Shown here: one piece after another, positions 13,852-26,359 of the stretch
How positions within the stretch are numbered: position 1 is the stretch's first letter
Layout: each line of letters starts with the position of its first letter
NCBI RefSeq assembly: GCF_002443255.2
Contig: NW_019211456.1
Location: 16,105,557-16,169,556 of the forward strand
Direction of reading: 5' to 3'
Length of the DNA stretch: 64,000 bases
Source: Varroa destructor
Taxonomy: Eukaryota > Arthropoda > Arachnida > Mesostigmata > Varroidae
Made by a program: the position numbers and the translations under genes
Notes under the pieces: model-generated
Databases searched by the model: none
Told to the model about the DNA's origin: nothing
Seen by the model: the letters and a program-made list of their open reading frames with translations, nothing else

Positions 13852-16800
13852 TTATGTGGAACAGCTAACATTGAGTAAGAGGTAAAAGTTAGCTTGGAAA
13901 TGAAATAGACTGATAAGAAAATCTATGTATGTGAGGGTAAAAATGATTGCAAGAGTTCATAAAAGCAGAAGGTTTGAACGACAACGACTAGGCTGTTCCT
14001 ACCCTCATTGTACTACCCCGATTATGACAACTGCTACTCTCTCAAAATTTATCATCAGTGTTTCTACTTAATGATATAAATTACCACCATTACTGGCATT
14101 AGACTTCCTCCTAATTGCTGAACATGAAAATAGCAACAAGCACGATGAACGGGTGTTATATTGTATGCAAAAGGCCGCATGACATGATTTCAGAGTTCAG
14201 GATACTAAATACTCCGAAACACGCATCCAGAATCTGTGGTTTCAACAACAATAGAAAATAGCATCAGTAACCGTGTAGCTGGAATGAGTCGACTGTATCC
14301 TTATTATTAATACCAGTTATAGTGCTACCAGTCGGTATGACTATTATTAGCAGTGAGGTTGAAATGCACTATCGCGATAAATTTTCGATATTTTTTATCA
14401 TCACTGTTACTATTAATTATATTTAAATAAGCAAGGTAGCCTCATATTGTCAAAGGCATGCTTCACTACAATTTTATTATGTTTCTGAGCTGTGTATAAC
14501 AGACATTTTATCGAAAAAGAAAAAAAAGCAGAACTCTACTGCAGGATCAGAATAAGTGTAGCCCATATGCGAGCTTCGCCAAGATTAGCCCAGGCAAACT
14601 TTCGTGCGTTAAAATGACATAAGCGATATGTTTATACTTCGTTGTTAAAACGTGCATTATCGTCAATGTCCAAACGAGATTAACTAGTTGATCAACAAAA
14701 ATAGATAAAAATCTGGTGGTGGGTGGATGACCAACTGATCTATTTTATACTTCGACTCTAGTGAATTAAAAAATTTTTTAATATAAACAAACAAAGTATA
14801 TCCCATTACATACATATAAACGTAAAACATAGATTTTTGACAAAAAAAAGATATTTAAAACAATGTTTAAAGATAAAAATTATATGAGCTGATTCAAGCT
14901 GAGTCGGGATTATACGATTCTATCGGACATTCATGTTCAGCCTATTTACATTTAGAAAAACACGCATACATATATATATATACATACACATATATATATA
15001 TAAAGGTGTATTACGCGTAGACAACTTCCACCAAAGGGTCAAAAAGAAAACAATACAAAATCCATTATGAAAAAGACAAGCAAAAGAAACAGTGCAATTC
15101 GAGCATGGGGCAGAGTAATGACGACAATTAGAAAGCAACGTTTGCAAAGAAATAGCAAGTAGTTGATTATGAAGACATAATATACAACCAAATATAGATA
15201 TTCAATTGTATATGGGTGTAGGTAAATCGAGCCATTATTAAAACAGAGAAATTATAATGATAATAAGCGATTATGTTACAAAGAAAAATTAACGGGAGAA
15301 AGATGATAATAATGGTTAAAGTGGTGAAAAGGAGTTAATAGTGAAGAGAACGCCCCTTAGAAATTGTACTGCAATTTGTTTTATAAACTTCCTACAATAG
15401 CGGATTATAAAGAGTCCGCCGACTCTTGGGATGACAACAACAATCCCAAACTAAGAGTTACCCCGTAATTTAGACGCACACTACCAGCCTGCTACCGTTA
15501 CAGTCACTTATGTCAAGCTAGAACAATGCTTTTTTCAGAAAATGTCTGTTCACGTTGCCCTCCATATTCAGGCTAGCTATTGTTATCGCTAACATACCAT
15601 TGGAGTATTTCATGGACCTACAACTATAAAGCGTATTTTTGAAAAGGGTTGTGTACTGACCTTCAGGATGAGTGCGGCAGTAATCTGTGATTGTTGCGCA
15701 TAGATAGTCTGACCTGAAGGCCTAATGCCTCTTTCACGGTTCATTGTCTCATTACAGTCTTGTCAAAATTTCGTACCCTCAATAAATTGAAGTATTCTCG
15801 GATATGCTAATGTTGCAACGACAAGGGCATCCACAAACAGGCAGCGGGAGGCTTCTAACTAAATGATACTACTAATAATAATCATAATGGCCAGAAATTC
15901 TAGTAGAGTGTCAATAGAAAAGCAACAGTGTGCAGCAACAAATAGTGTCCTGCCATCACCCGTAGCCGCTGTTACTAACTTCGAGCTGCTAAAAGCAAAC
16001 GCGATTTCAATTGGCGAACCTTGACCTAGAAGCGACGTTCGATTGAGTAGCCCGAACCTCCGCTTTGATACGTTCGCCACCATGATGAAGTCATTTCTAC
16101 TACCGTAACAACCGTTCAACACATATATCTAGCGCATAGAAAACCCGTAGCAGAGTTAACTGTATCAATAAAATAGAAGTGCAAGGACACCATAAAGCTA
16201 AGAACTGACGACCGCAAACACGCCACCAACAACCATTACAAACACAGATACATAAATATAAGACGATGCAAATAGGCAAAAAGTTTTGCTTGTCTCAATG
16301 AAGATATATACAAAAACACAGACGTATACACACCGCACACGGGATAACATCCATGTGTACGATTTCGTAATTTTTATTAAAGAACAACTCTGCTAACGGC
16401 AACAACAAAACGTATAGTTGACCTATAAAAACGTGATTTGTCAGTGGTTCAACGCAGCTACATTAGATAATGTTAAGCCATAGAATGGAGTCACAAGGGA
16501 AACCCAGAAAACTTTAGTCGATGAAACACTAACCAGCTCCGCTGTACGCAGAAAAGCACAAAGCGTCAGCAACACGAAAAACTAACCACTATCCAAAAAC
16601 AGATCCTTATTTTCTGCATTATTAAGTTTTGAATAAGTGAAAAAAAAAACAAAGAATCCAGCCCAGTCCGATGTAACTCCTCAATACTGGAGTTTTGTAA
16701 AAACTAATTATCCTTTGTTTTTTCTTTAGCTCTGTGCCGAATCTGGGTTACATACATTTTTATAATCGCTTCCTCTAACAGTTTATGATTTGTCAGCAAA

Positions 16801-18003
16801 TTATTGAACTACTTCTTGAGGCAATATTGATAATGGCCATACGATGAAATAAGAGCAATAATAACAAGTGATGTGTGCACCGATACACCCATTGGCCCAC
16901 TTAAGAACTATGATCAACAATTACGTCTAGGGAATTACGTTGGAGTGCTTGAGAAATACAAGAAAAAATAACACATTTTTATAGAGTCGAGTGGCGCACG
17001 GTACGAATGTCAAACGACGAGCTGCTACGATGATAGAACCTTTGAAGCGTCAGAATATCTAGCAACATATATATATATATATATAGAAACGAAGAAAAGC
17101 CGAAACAAGAAAACGAAGAGTGAACGAAAAAGAGTATGCTATGTCATCGCATCCGTTGCTTCAAGATAACCCTTATGCTTGCGTCACTCGCAAGTTGCCA
17201 TTTTTACCGATCCAACTCAGTTACAATTATCTGATAATAATCGATGTTATTATAATTATTGTGTCTTAATTGAGCTTTTGTTCTCAAAATATTCTTATTT
17301 ATTACGTATTAGTACCTACATATCTCATATTTATTGCCACCTGGGCCCTAGAAACATGAAGGAGGCGAAATGCAGCTTTGCTCGGAATCGTTAAACTTCA
17401 CCTAAAATCCAAGGATACATAGAATCCTAGTGATGCGTATCATTAGTAAGGCAAATACAGTGCTAAGGAGAACAAACTAAAAGTTTAACGTTGCTGTTGT
17501 CAAAGCAGAAATTAAATTGAACAAACTCTTATTACTTGAATTTATTCATTTCAGATATACTATTGCTAATAATACAGCCATCGGGAACTAAAGCGATTGC
17601 CATTGAACAAACACAAAATTTCTACACTAAACTTTATGATATGAACGTATCTACAAGAAACTGTGAAAATTCTACAAATATATCTGAAGAGATCTTTGGG
17701 AATCAGCATGGACAGACATTGCTAGGTTATTTCATTGCAACCATATTACATATTTATTTCAGTGAATATTGTACATGTTTTTACATAGGTCATTTGTTAA
17801 ATAGATACATTGTGTTAGAAGCGGAAAAGATCTACAAAGCCGTAGAAGGTTCATTTCATCAAACGTATGCCTTCTGCACAGAAACTCTACTCCTAACAAA
17901 AACAGGTATATTAGCGTCATAAACGCATTGTACTTCGTAGGCAAAAAAGGCTTCCATATATAAACTAAAATACGATTAAGGATAACAATAACTATACCAT
18001 ATA

Positions 18004-18031
18004 AACAGTAATAATAATTATTATTACTGTT
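18004..18031. repeat. 28-nt perfect palindrome
   Basis: AACAGTAATAATAA followed without spacer by its reverse complement TTATTATTACTGTT. It lies in AT-rich intergenic DNA and has no evident function. Confidence 0.8.
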
Positions 18032-18859
18032 ATTATATGATAATGATAATTATTATGATAAATGTTGTACTGAATGATGACCAGGACTAAAGCAACACTG
18101 ATGCACGCAAGTAATGGTGCCTTCATTTCGTAGCTATACATTGCATGCTCAAGTATACTCCTAGCTTATACGGCTTACTGTAATGTTCCGCCTCTAATTT
18201 GAGCGATATAAGCAGTCAATCTCCTGCCATCTGCCGAGCTCACTGCAGAATAGAACCATTCATGTATCAGCAAATGCAGAACCCACTCCAAAGACTCCTC
18301 TGTTTCGACTTCTTGGTGTTAAAAGTATCATTAGCCATAGCATTAGCCCTATGTATCACTGTGGAAGTGACCCTGCACCCGTTTGGTTCGATAAACGCAT
18401 CAATATACTTCACTTGGTAACATATAGTTCTGTATTGTGAAGCACAGATTGTCCAACGCAATTAAGCAATAAAATGTATGCACAGAAAATAAGTATATTG
18501 GCCGTTTATCACAAGTATGTATATAAGAGGTAGTCAGCCAGGTACGTGACTATTGAAGAAATAAGCTTGCCGTATCATAAAAAATAAATAGATAAGGGTA
18601 CACGATTCAGCCGACTATAGCCTCGTACAAGACGACGAGGTTAGGTTTACTTTATCAAACCTTTTAGGTTTAGGGAGCATTTAAAGACGAAGCACTTGTT
18701 CGATTTTGATGGGCAGCATGAAAACTATAGTTTAGCTAAAGGTATCAAACAGGCAGCACGAATAGATATAATCTAAACAGTTTATTATGTGAAATGAAAT
18801 GTATTAAGTAAGATCAGGTACGCATAGACCGCACTGATCTTTGAATTATTAGAAATAAA

Positions 18860-19063
18860 TTATTTAGCTGACGGATTTAATTTAGGTCTTTTAGGCGATG
18901 TATTTTTACACATAAAGCCTTCCGGCTCTCGTAAAACTTTCCGTAATTCTTGTCGAAATTTTTCAATAAAATACGATCGTCGCGACTGTACCTGCATAAC
19001 TGATATGTTTGTAGAACTACATTTGCCTAAAGCCTTCTTTTTGGTTTCGACCCAGCCTCCTGT
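18860..19063 (-). CDS. Possible alternative last exon of the unrecognised minus-strand gene
   Basis: An open minus-strand frame of 67 codons plus TAA, bounded upstream by an in-frame stop just before a TTTAAG acceptor; a second acceptor, ACAG, lies 4 nt further in. The peptide begins TGGWVETKKKALG, is basic and ends with SPKRPKLNPSAK, which resembles a nuclear localisation signal. Entry at 19063 is phase 0. That would match a GTAAGG donor inside the exon 19628-19801, giving a second carboxyl end for that protein. A minus-strand AATAAA lies at 18781-18786, about 75 nt past the stop. It could instead be the end of a separate gene. No family was recognised. Confidence 0.4.
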   Translation of the reverse strand, partial: TGGWVETKKKALGKCSSTNISVMQVQSRRSYFIEKFRQELRKVLREPEGFMCKNTSPKRPKLNPSAK

Positions 19064-19475
19064 CTTAAATTAAGGTTGTTAAATAAATTAAATTAGCCTA
19101 AATAAATATTGCTATGATTACATTACTTTTAGCTAATAAATGAAACGTCATTTTCATTTTTATAAACGTAACTAATTTAGCAACAGTAAAACTGCTAAAC
19201 TAGCGTATTTTAAGTTGGGTGTATCAGTGTAACGTGTGCTTTATTCCAGCCAACTTTTTTTACATCGCCCTGCATGTTTTCTTTTAGTTATCTATATATT
19301 AAATGAAACTGTTGAAATAAAATTGTCCGTCCGAAATCAGAAAGCCTTTCATCGTCAAACAAACTAAGTTACAGGTTTATTGGAAAGTAATTATTTAAAT
19401 TTTTCGCTCGGAAACGTTACGTATTATATGAAAGATTGATCTCGCTCAACTGTTCTTTTTTATTTGAAATCTAAG

Positions 19476-19509
19476 ATCCCATGATATATATATATATATA
19501 TCATGGGAT
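19476..19509. repeat. 34-nt perfect palindrome with an AT core
   Basis: ATCCCATG and CATGGGAT flank an alternating AT core; the 17-nt halves are exact reverse complements. It lies about 120-150 nt past the stop of the minus-strand gene and about 12 nt before its AATAAA in the transcribed direction, so it would sit in that 3'UTR. Confidence 0.85.
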
Positions 19510-19627
19510 GATACGTTCAGTTAAGTTAAAACGTGTTAGTTATTTTAATCGCAGAGAAAACGGTTTTGGTAATCTTGGTAACCAGGCTTGGATATTAATC
19601 GAGTCCCAATATCATAGTGATTCAAAG

Positions 19628-21659
19628 TTATTTCTTCGAATTCATCCGCGGGGGTAAATGATACAGTTCAATGTCTTCTTTTGTCCTTACAAGTTTTAAC
19701 TCTTCTATGAACTGATTAACATAATCCTGATCGACGAGCTGCGAACATTCGGCCACAAGCGGGATCGAGCCGATTAGGAATCTGACAGCAGCAACGACAT
19801 TCTGTAATACATACGTTAGTGATAATAATATGAAAAAATCACAACCAGATACGATGTAGCTCTCTAAAAAAGCTCAAAACTATGAGGAATAGAATAGTTG
19901 AAATCAAGTTATTAGTCGAAAAACTTTGAATCTTTATATGAATACAGTTACAATTTTATTGCGGCAATTATTGTAAGTTACTTCGAGAATACCTATTATT
20001 GTTTTACATGTGTTCGGTGGATTCCATATGCATTCGCAACTATAAGCCTAGTTTTTTTGTAAGCCTTAAATATACTAAACGGTTGTATTAATTTTTTCGT
20101 ATCATATTATTTATTATAAAAGAAAATGTATGAATACATAATCAAGGTTTGTGAAGAAAGCTAAAAAGAGCACCACAATGTTGCTTTACTTCTTTTAACG
20201 AATTTCCAAGTAAGAAAGAACTACTATAAGAAGATTCTCCCATTGTCATTGTTATTACCTTGCCCGGTTTTCATCTGCTTGGGTATTTTAATAATACCCG
20301 TGCAGAGTGCAATCCTGATAAAACTGTCGACTTATACAGTGCTTACTTGATGCATTTTCCTGATATGAAGTGGCTTGATCGTACCTCATTCGGACACGCA
20401 TGTAATTTGCTAATTCTAAGAATAAGTTTTGAGAGGGATATTTACCTCATCCGGAGATTCTTCTTTGTCACGCTTTGGTATTGCGGAAATTAAGTATTCG
20501 AGGCCGTCGAGAAGCTGACGTGACACGAACTTACATCCGCCACCGCCAATACGATTGTAGACCTTCAGGAGGCACATATACTTAAATAATATGAACTGAT
20601 CAAACCAGACTTGCCTTTGCTCTACACAAAAATGAGATGCAATAACTGAAATGCTGGCATCAACTGGAACGAACTATGCCCATTTAAGATAAAGAATATG
20701 CTAAAACAAACATTGAAGTAACAACAACGGGCACTACTTGGGTCAAACATATGATTCAATAGGCCACAATGAAATACGTTTATTTGATATGAGTAGCGGT
20801 AGGCATAAGATGTTTAAAGCGAACTTCGAAGCTTTTTTCACATTTCCGAATCGCCGTTCAATATTTGAGGTCTAACCTTCAACATCCAACGCTTTAACTA
20901 TTTACGGGCTCATTTTTCGTATATCTACTAAAGCAACTATGAAAAAATACAACAAGTTCGCGTGTGCAAAGCATAATGGAACATAATCTCTGTTTCCTTC
21001 CTGCTTCTTACCGTTTCCAATTTGGCACTGATCCACACGGAACGTTTAAGTAAGCAGACTATTTGTTTTATAAGCGTGCTGTGCAGGACGCGCACTGCTA
21101 TTCGCGGCCCAGCGGCTTGGTCACGATCCTTGAACGTACTAACAAATCGTACTAGATTCATAAGGTCAGCGGCTTTTTCAGGCGAAAGCAAGAACTGTGG
21201 GTAGCCGTGAAAACACTTACGTTCTTGGAAGTACCTGTTATTTCGCACTTTTGTACAGTCAAGTTTTTCGAAAATCCTTCCGCTAACAACAGGTCTTCCT
21301 TCGCAAAGAGCAGGCAAAAATCGTCGGCATATCTTCGAATAACTCAAGTGCGCACTCCTTTCCTTATCTTCCTGAAATTTTATCGAAATCTGACATTGTT
21401 CACGTATAATAAAGGCCACGATAATTGCTGCCGCAAGTAAAGCCGAAAATGCCACCCGTAGAGGACCCGCTGCCCTGATAAATAATGATGGATACTGAAT
21501 GCTTCGGCATAGGTTGTAACTTCCGTCCAGTTGCACGCGGATCTCCACCATCGCGACCGTCACTTTGATAAGTGCTGAATAATTATCGATTAACTCGTCG
21601 ATCCTTGTGGACTTGATGGTCTCCGGGTAGCAAATGAGTGTATTGTATTCAGCATCGCA
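19628..21659 (-). CDS. Unrecognised spliced protein-coding gene, 3' part
   Basis: Three exons on the minus strand join in frame. (a) A frame open from 21659 with exon end at 21012 (ACG/GTAAGA). (b) 20619-20446, 58 codons, after an AG acceptor and before GTAAAT. (c) 19801-19628, 57 codons plus TAA, after TATTACAG. The open frame of (a), counted past its donor to 20937, is 241 codons, far beyond chance here. The first in-frame ATG is at 21551, which would give about 295 residues, but the exon may begin at an acceptor further up. Visible features are a hydrophobic, alanine-rich segment (AFSALLAAAIIVAFII) soon after the ATG, then mostly helical-looking sequence including VWFDQFILFKYMCLLKVY and RIGGGGCKF. 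Another GTAAGTG donor and a CCACAG acceptor lie only 26 nt apart near 21200, so the exon structure there is uncertain. A minus-strand AATAAA lies at 19459-19464. No family was recognised. Confidence 0.65.
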
Positions 21660-22067
21660 TCACACCGACATTCATAGACGAGATTGCTTGTGTCCCCTGC
21701 TGAGACTTGAGACATTTGTGGTTAAATCCCTCAGTTCTGTTAACCGATTATGTAAATCTCTCACCTTTATTCCTAAAACTACAAATGACTACGTTATAAA
21801 TTAGACGTTATGAACAGCTACATATTATAACAGAATGTTTACCAAGATCAGAAACATAGTCTTTTTTCACGTTTTTTTAATTTTCATAATCATCAGTGAT
21901 CTCATACTGGAAAACATATCATTCACACATTATAATAGGCAATTTTTTTACACAGAAGGAAACTCAATTAAACAATTAATATACCATTGTTACTCCGTAT
22001 GGCTTCTACCAGTCACTGTAAAACGCTTCTTTTGTTGCTGAGCGTTGATGCACCGTGTAATGTTGAC

Positions 22068-22089
22068 GTTATACGATGCGTCGTATAAC
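22068..22089. repeat. Hairpin-forming inverted repeat, 9-bp arms
   Basis: GTTATACGA, a 4-nt loop TGCG, then TCGTATAAC. It lies upstream of the long exon of the minus-strand gene. No known function. Confidence 0.6.
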
Positions 22090-22392
22090 TTTAGATTGTT
22101 ACAGACGTAGCAAAACAAAAAAATATCTGCTAAAATCTATAAAAGCGGATACAACAACATTAGCCTACGCAGGAATACAGAGTTGTATTAGTTAAGTATA
22201 TATACGTTCGTTTATACATACTAGGTGGAATCGACTGCAGATAATTCCTTAGACGTTTAGAAATTAAATTTTCTGCTTAATATCTAAGTATTTTAACAAA
22301 ACTTCAATAACAGAATATCCGAATAACATAAGACACGAATTTTCTTTAAATTAGGAACGATAAAATGTTACACAATAGCGCTGACATTTACA

Positions 22393-22422
22393 GATATATA
22401 CATATATATGTATATACATATA
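22393..22422. repeat. Imperfect AT/TATACA microsatellite
   Basis: Alternating AT interrupted by C and G, and partly self-complementary. Confidence 0.6.
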
Positions 22423-23869
22423 TTTCTTGATTTTGAACAAATGACCTATATATACTGTATAGTTAATATTTTATTCTATTTCAAAGTTCTAGGCTATACT
22501 AATCGACAATGGTTATCTATAGCGTGGAGAAGTTATATTTAGAAGTATTATTGTACCATTTCCTTTATCGGCATTAGGGAGTAAATATCGAACCTTTCTG
22601 TCATACTGAGGTTGCTAGAACGATTCTACAGGAGGCGATAATCATTTGAGTTCCGACATCTTCATTCGTTTTTGGAAGCCTGATTTTTTTGTATGAATTG
22701 ATTAACACGTTTTTTGTTGACATATTGAGAACAATCGGCGACGGGTAGAACTAACCACAAATACCTATATTGTTATTAAAAACATTACAAGTAAATTGAT
22801 GCTTAAATAAGAACTTAGCTAACACACACACATCACATTGTATATCATTTAGATTAATATAAGGAATCTTAGTTTAGCGCTCTGTGGTAATTAGGTACAA
22901 TTAAATCGTGGCCGGTATGTGCTGTGTGGTGTCTGTAACTGAAAAAAGCTTTTTTTCTTGGTAACTCACTCCGTTTTACATTTCAATAAGATATGTACGC
23001 ATGCTCTGAATTCGGCTCGTTCCGGGTTGGAATGAAAGTAACGTCATTCAAGAAGTTAGTTTTCGTTGTTGAAATCTTTTTATCCCTCATTTTTGTTATT
23101 TTAGAATAATTTTTTACATATAACAGTTAAAAAAAATCATACTTAACAAATCAGCAGAATTCGTGCTAGCAGGTACACCTGTTGTCGCATGCAACATTCA
23201 AAATTACGCTTCCTCTAATAGACCCCGTTAATGTGTCGATTCTACAGCGTGTCCCAAACAAAGTATATAATGTTTAGCAAGCCAGTATTCCCTGATTGTT
23301 TTTCCAGCCAGACTATAGTTAGTTAGAAATAATAAGTCAACCGCAAGAAGGTTTATTTTTAAATGCTATTCGAGGTATAACAATGTATTAGGAGCACAAC
23401 GGTAATATTGCAGGAAGTTTCCTGCAAATACACGACTTACAATTAATTAGATAAAAGATAACTTTTAAACGGATAGAATTATTTAAGATTCTCGCGGACA
23501 GGATTCCAGACGACGACAAACATTAACGAGCTTCTGTACTGAAAAATTATAGTAACATATCTTGGTATTTTTAGGGATACTCAATCATAAGCTTCACATC
23601 AGCAACTTAGATGTGCATCGCAATTTAAAATGTTGCAAATGGTACCCGCAATTAAGAGGATTCGGACTGAAGAAAATATTATTGCCAATTTTAAAGAGTA
23701 AACGTGAATAGAACGTAGAGTTTTTGATAAAAACAGTTCGGAGCAATAAAACCAAGCTTATACTAATATATAATTAATCGACATAATTATAATTGTAAAA
23801 ACTCACAGTACGGTGCGGCATCTCAAACAGAGATTTATTCAGACCTTTTTTTTTTTTTTTTTTATTTAC

Positions 23870-24018
23870 TAGTATGGCGACTGGTGTCAACTGGTCTAAT
23901 TTACTACAAAAGTCTGTTTTATTACGCCTGTAGGAAGACCTCGATGAAGATTGCGAATGTATGTCACTTTCGACAGGATGGGCCACCTGTGCACTGTCAT
24001 TGTGATGCAAGAAATATC
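23870..24018 (-). CDS. Probable upstream exon of the unrecognised minus-strand gene
   Basis: A 149-nt stretch bounded by TTATCAG on entry (phase 1) and CTA/GTAAAT on exit (phase 0). It encodes about 50 residues, including YFLHHNDSAQVAHPVES and a serine/arginine run SSSRSSYRR. The composition is unlike chance open frames in this AT-rich DNA. It lies 2.2 kb upstream of the long exon ending at 21012 on the same strand. Its phase-0 exit fits possible acceptors near 21620-21630. Linkage to that gene is an inference. The intron begins with an A-rich run (T18 on the plus strand, 23846-23863). Confidence 0.4.
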
Positions 24019-24107
24019 CTGATAAGAATCGTTTAAACAAATAGCTTGGGGATCTTATAAAATATCCCGCCCGTTTCGCTGATCGGATACTAACGGATCA
24101 TTTTGCT

Positions 24108-24245
24108 ATGGAGAAAAAGGCCTTTGCCAGAGAGCCGACGACGCTAAATAATTTCGGAGCTACAATTGAATACAAATGTGTCGCGATGCCGTATAAGGTG
24201 TTTGCTGAAATTTGTGAATCAATAGCTTACTATTGCCGGTACTGA
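24108..24245 (+). CDS. Hypothetical 45-codon open frame
   Basis: ATG to TGA, encoding a peptide that begins MEKKAFAREPTTLNNFG and includes YKCVAMPYKVFAEIC. The composition is coding-like, but no family was recognised. It lies just before the decayed coding region that starts at 24761, in a different frame, so it may be another fragment of the same dead element. There is no independent evidence of expression. Confidence 0.25.
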   Translation: MEKKAFAREPTTLNNFGATIEYKCVAMPYKVFAEICESIAYYCRY

Positions 24246-24397
24246 ATCGACCGGAACAGCAATTATTTCGTACATCTGTGGAAAAGAAGTTATACATTTT
24301 GTGTAAATCAAACTGAAGTGATAATCGTACAAATTGTGTATACATTTTCTTGAAATACCCGATATACGCACATATTTATTTGGTACCACTTTTCCTT

Positions 24398-24423
24398 CGG
24401 CGGTCATGAGCGGCGGTCATGAG
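24398..24423 (+). repeat. Perfect 13-nt tandem duplication
   Basis: CGGCGGTCATGAG occurs twice in succession without a spacer. Confidence 0.85.
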
Positions 24424-24760
24424 AAATAGCTTTAAAGCTGAAAGGACATGTCTAGTATTTAACGCCGTTCACAGGCAACATTGACCCCTGTCGCGCTAAT
24501 CAACGAAGGGTGAGTGATAATGAGTTCGTTGTACTTAACTTACTGGTAGTTTATGTTTGTGTAACGCCACGAAATCCATATGCTTTTCTGGCTAACCAGA
24601 AAGAAAAAAGCCTTTACGGATATGTGTCTTCACTTTATCGAATAAATGCGAAATTGAACTTCTTCTTATATCCCTTGAAGCGCTACCACTTTAGATATGT
24701 CAATTCTCGATAGGTAGACCTATCAGACCTGAAAGCTCATAAGGAGAGTAGACTCGTTGA

Positions 24761-26359
24761 CTAACGGCTAAGGAGGTGAAAGAGATTGTCGAAAATAGGC
24801 TACAGGATTTCATGCTAAGTAAACTAACAATTCAGTACTACATCGACATATAAATAGGTGTGTTTACTCATCACTGGCAAGCATCCGACACTACAAAAGC
24901 ATCAAGCAGAGATGGTCTCGAGTTGGTTGGACCAAGCATCACATCATAAATTATGACAAAGCTATTCGGTGATCTTTCGGCTATGATGGTGTCTATAGTC
25001 GACGGCTTTATCAATAAGAGAGATGCAGAGAAACACCATGAAAAGAATACAGCATTTTTAAATAGGTTTGAGGCTCCTGAACCCTATAAGAAGTTAGACT
25101 TAATGCAAACCCACCGAGCGGCATTTGAAGAACCCGTGATCGGTGTTTGACAGTTTCTCTAGCCTTGGATCGCCTTAACAGTGCCAGACTGTTACGTCTC
25201 CCGGGCGATGGCCGAGACGATAATTGCACAAGTTATGTGTTCGGATTCGAACATACGCGCGAAGTATTCTGATAAAGATGTTTCTCTTACGAAAAAGTAT
25301 TTACACAGTAAAAGGATGATGGAAAAAAAAAAAGCGAAAAATGACATATATGAAGGTGGCGTGGTGCACGCACACCGTATGGCTCGCGTAATCGTGCCCA
25401 GAAAGAATTCAGAGTCGAAAGTTATGGCGCACTTTAGGCTGATAACTGGGCTATATATATTTAGACCGTTACATTTTGTCATAGTCGCGAGCTATTATAA
25501 AGTGAAAGCAGCACTGGTGAAATGCAGCCAACATGTGCATCCGCCATTCTCAGCAATAAGCAACAATAATTTATTTACGCGAACTGAAACAGAACTTCGA
25601 GCTGTGAGCAGAACGTTCCATACTTCATGTTCTTGGAGTACCCATATTGGTAAACAAAAACAATATTCCACTTTGAAGTCCAGTATGAAAACTGGTCGCT
25701 TCTCTAAGTTCTGCGCTGATAAAATTGCTTCTACGCATGTTTTGATATAATGAGATAGAAATATAGTAGCTGACACATGTTCATAGAAAACATTTGTATC
25801 AAGCCGATGCCGCAACCCGAGCCCAATTCAGAAACAAAGGATATTTGTAGATTAATAAATGATAACCAAAGTAGCTGCAGATCAGTGGCTAATCAGTTGC
25901 GTTAAGACAACAGTTGGGAAGTGAAATGCTCGAGCCAAACTAGACTCTCGTTTTGGATGTGCTTAGTATTTTTGCCAGAGAATAGCTGCTTTGCATCGGC
26001 TAGAGCCTTTGGTTGGAAGAGATTGTTCCTGCTCAAGTCCTCTCAACGCTATGTTCGTACAACTTTTGCACTTCCCAGATATATGTTTGGGTCATTAAGT
26101 AAATCAAAATTCTACCCAAAATCTACAAGATTTTTGCTACTTCAGATACTACCTAGATAGATAGAATTACAACCACGTGATAGACACGACATTCTAAGTT
26201 AAACAAGATGCTAATGAAATGCACGATGCAATAGAGTATGTACGTAAGGGGTTGCTAAGAAAAAACAATTCGGTTACCCAGTTGGCTAAACTTAACTGGA
26301 CGAAAGCTGATCGATTAATAGAATACGATAATTTTCTCTGTGCGATGATAGGCTTGTAA
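24761..26359 (+). pseudogene. Decayed coding region, one frame with many stops
   Basis: Several coding-like pieces lie in one plus-strand frame: 24761-24853, 24953-25150, 25163-25750, and 26198-26359. In-frame stops separate them (for example TGA at 25148 and TAG at 25160). The 25163-25750 piece alone is far longer than expected by chance. Visible peptides include KEVKEIVENRLQDFM, EAPEPYKKLDLMQTHRAAF, KYSDKDVSLTKKYLHSKRM and HDAIEYVRKGLLRKNNSV. Sharing one frame over 1.6 kb argues for one ancestral coding sequence that gained stops but little net frameshift. No introns are apparent, so a retrocopy or mobile-element gene is likely. The family was not recognised and no reconstruction is attempted. 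Confidence 0.5.

Larger units (their letters stand above)
9621..18859. other. Gene-poor AT-rich DNA
   Basis: No gene could be supported over about 9 kb. GC-richer patches lie near 12640-12850, with a short CTG run, and 13200-13530. The latter has an open minus-strand frame without a start codon. AT repeats occur at 14969-15002 and 17066-17085. A 128-codon open frame near 17536-17922 is no longer than expected by chance in AT-rich DNA of this size. Inverted repeats are listed separately. Confidence 0.5.

Noticed and set aside
17536..17922. 128-codon plus-strand open frame after a TTTCAG
   Set aside because: At the base composition here about one frame of this length is expected by chance; the peptide is rich in I, Y, F and N as in random AT-rich sequence.
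25192..25815. Minus-strand frames opposite the decayed coding region
   Set aside because: They mirror the plus-strand frame, which has better composition and shares its frame with neighbouring fragments.
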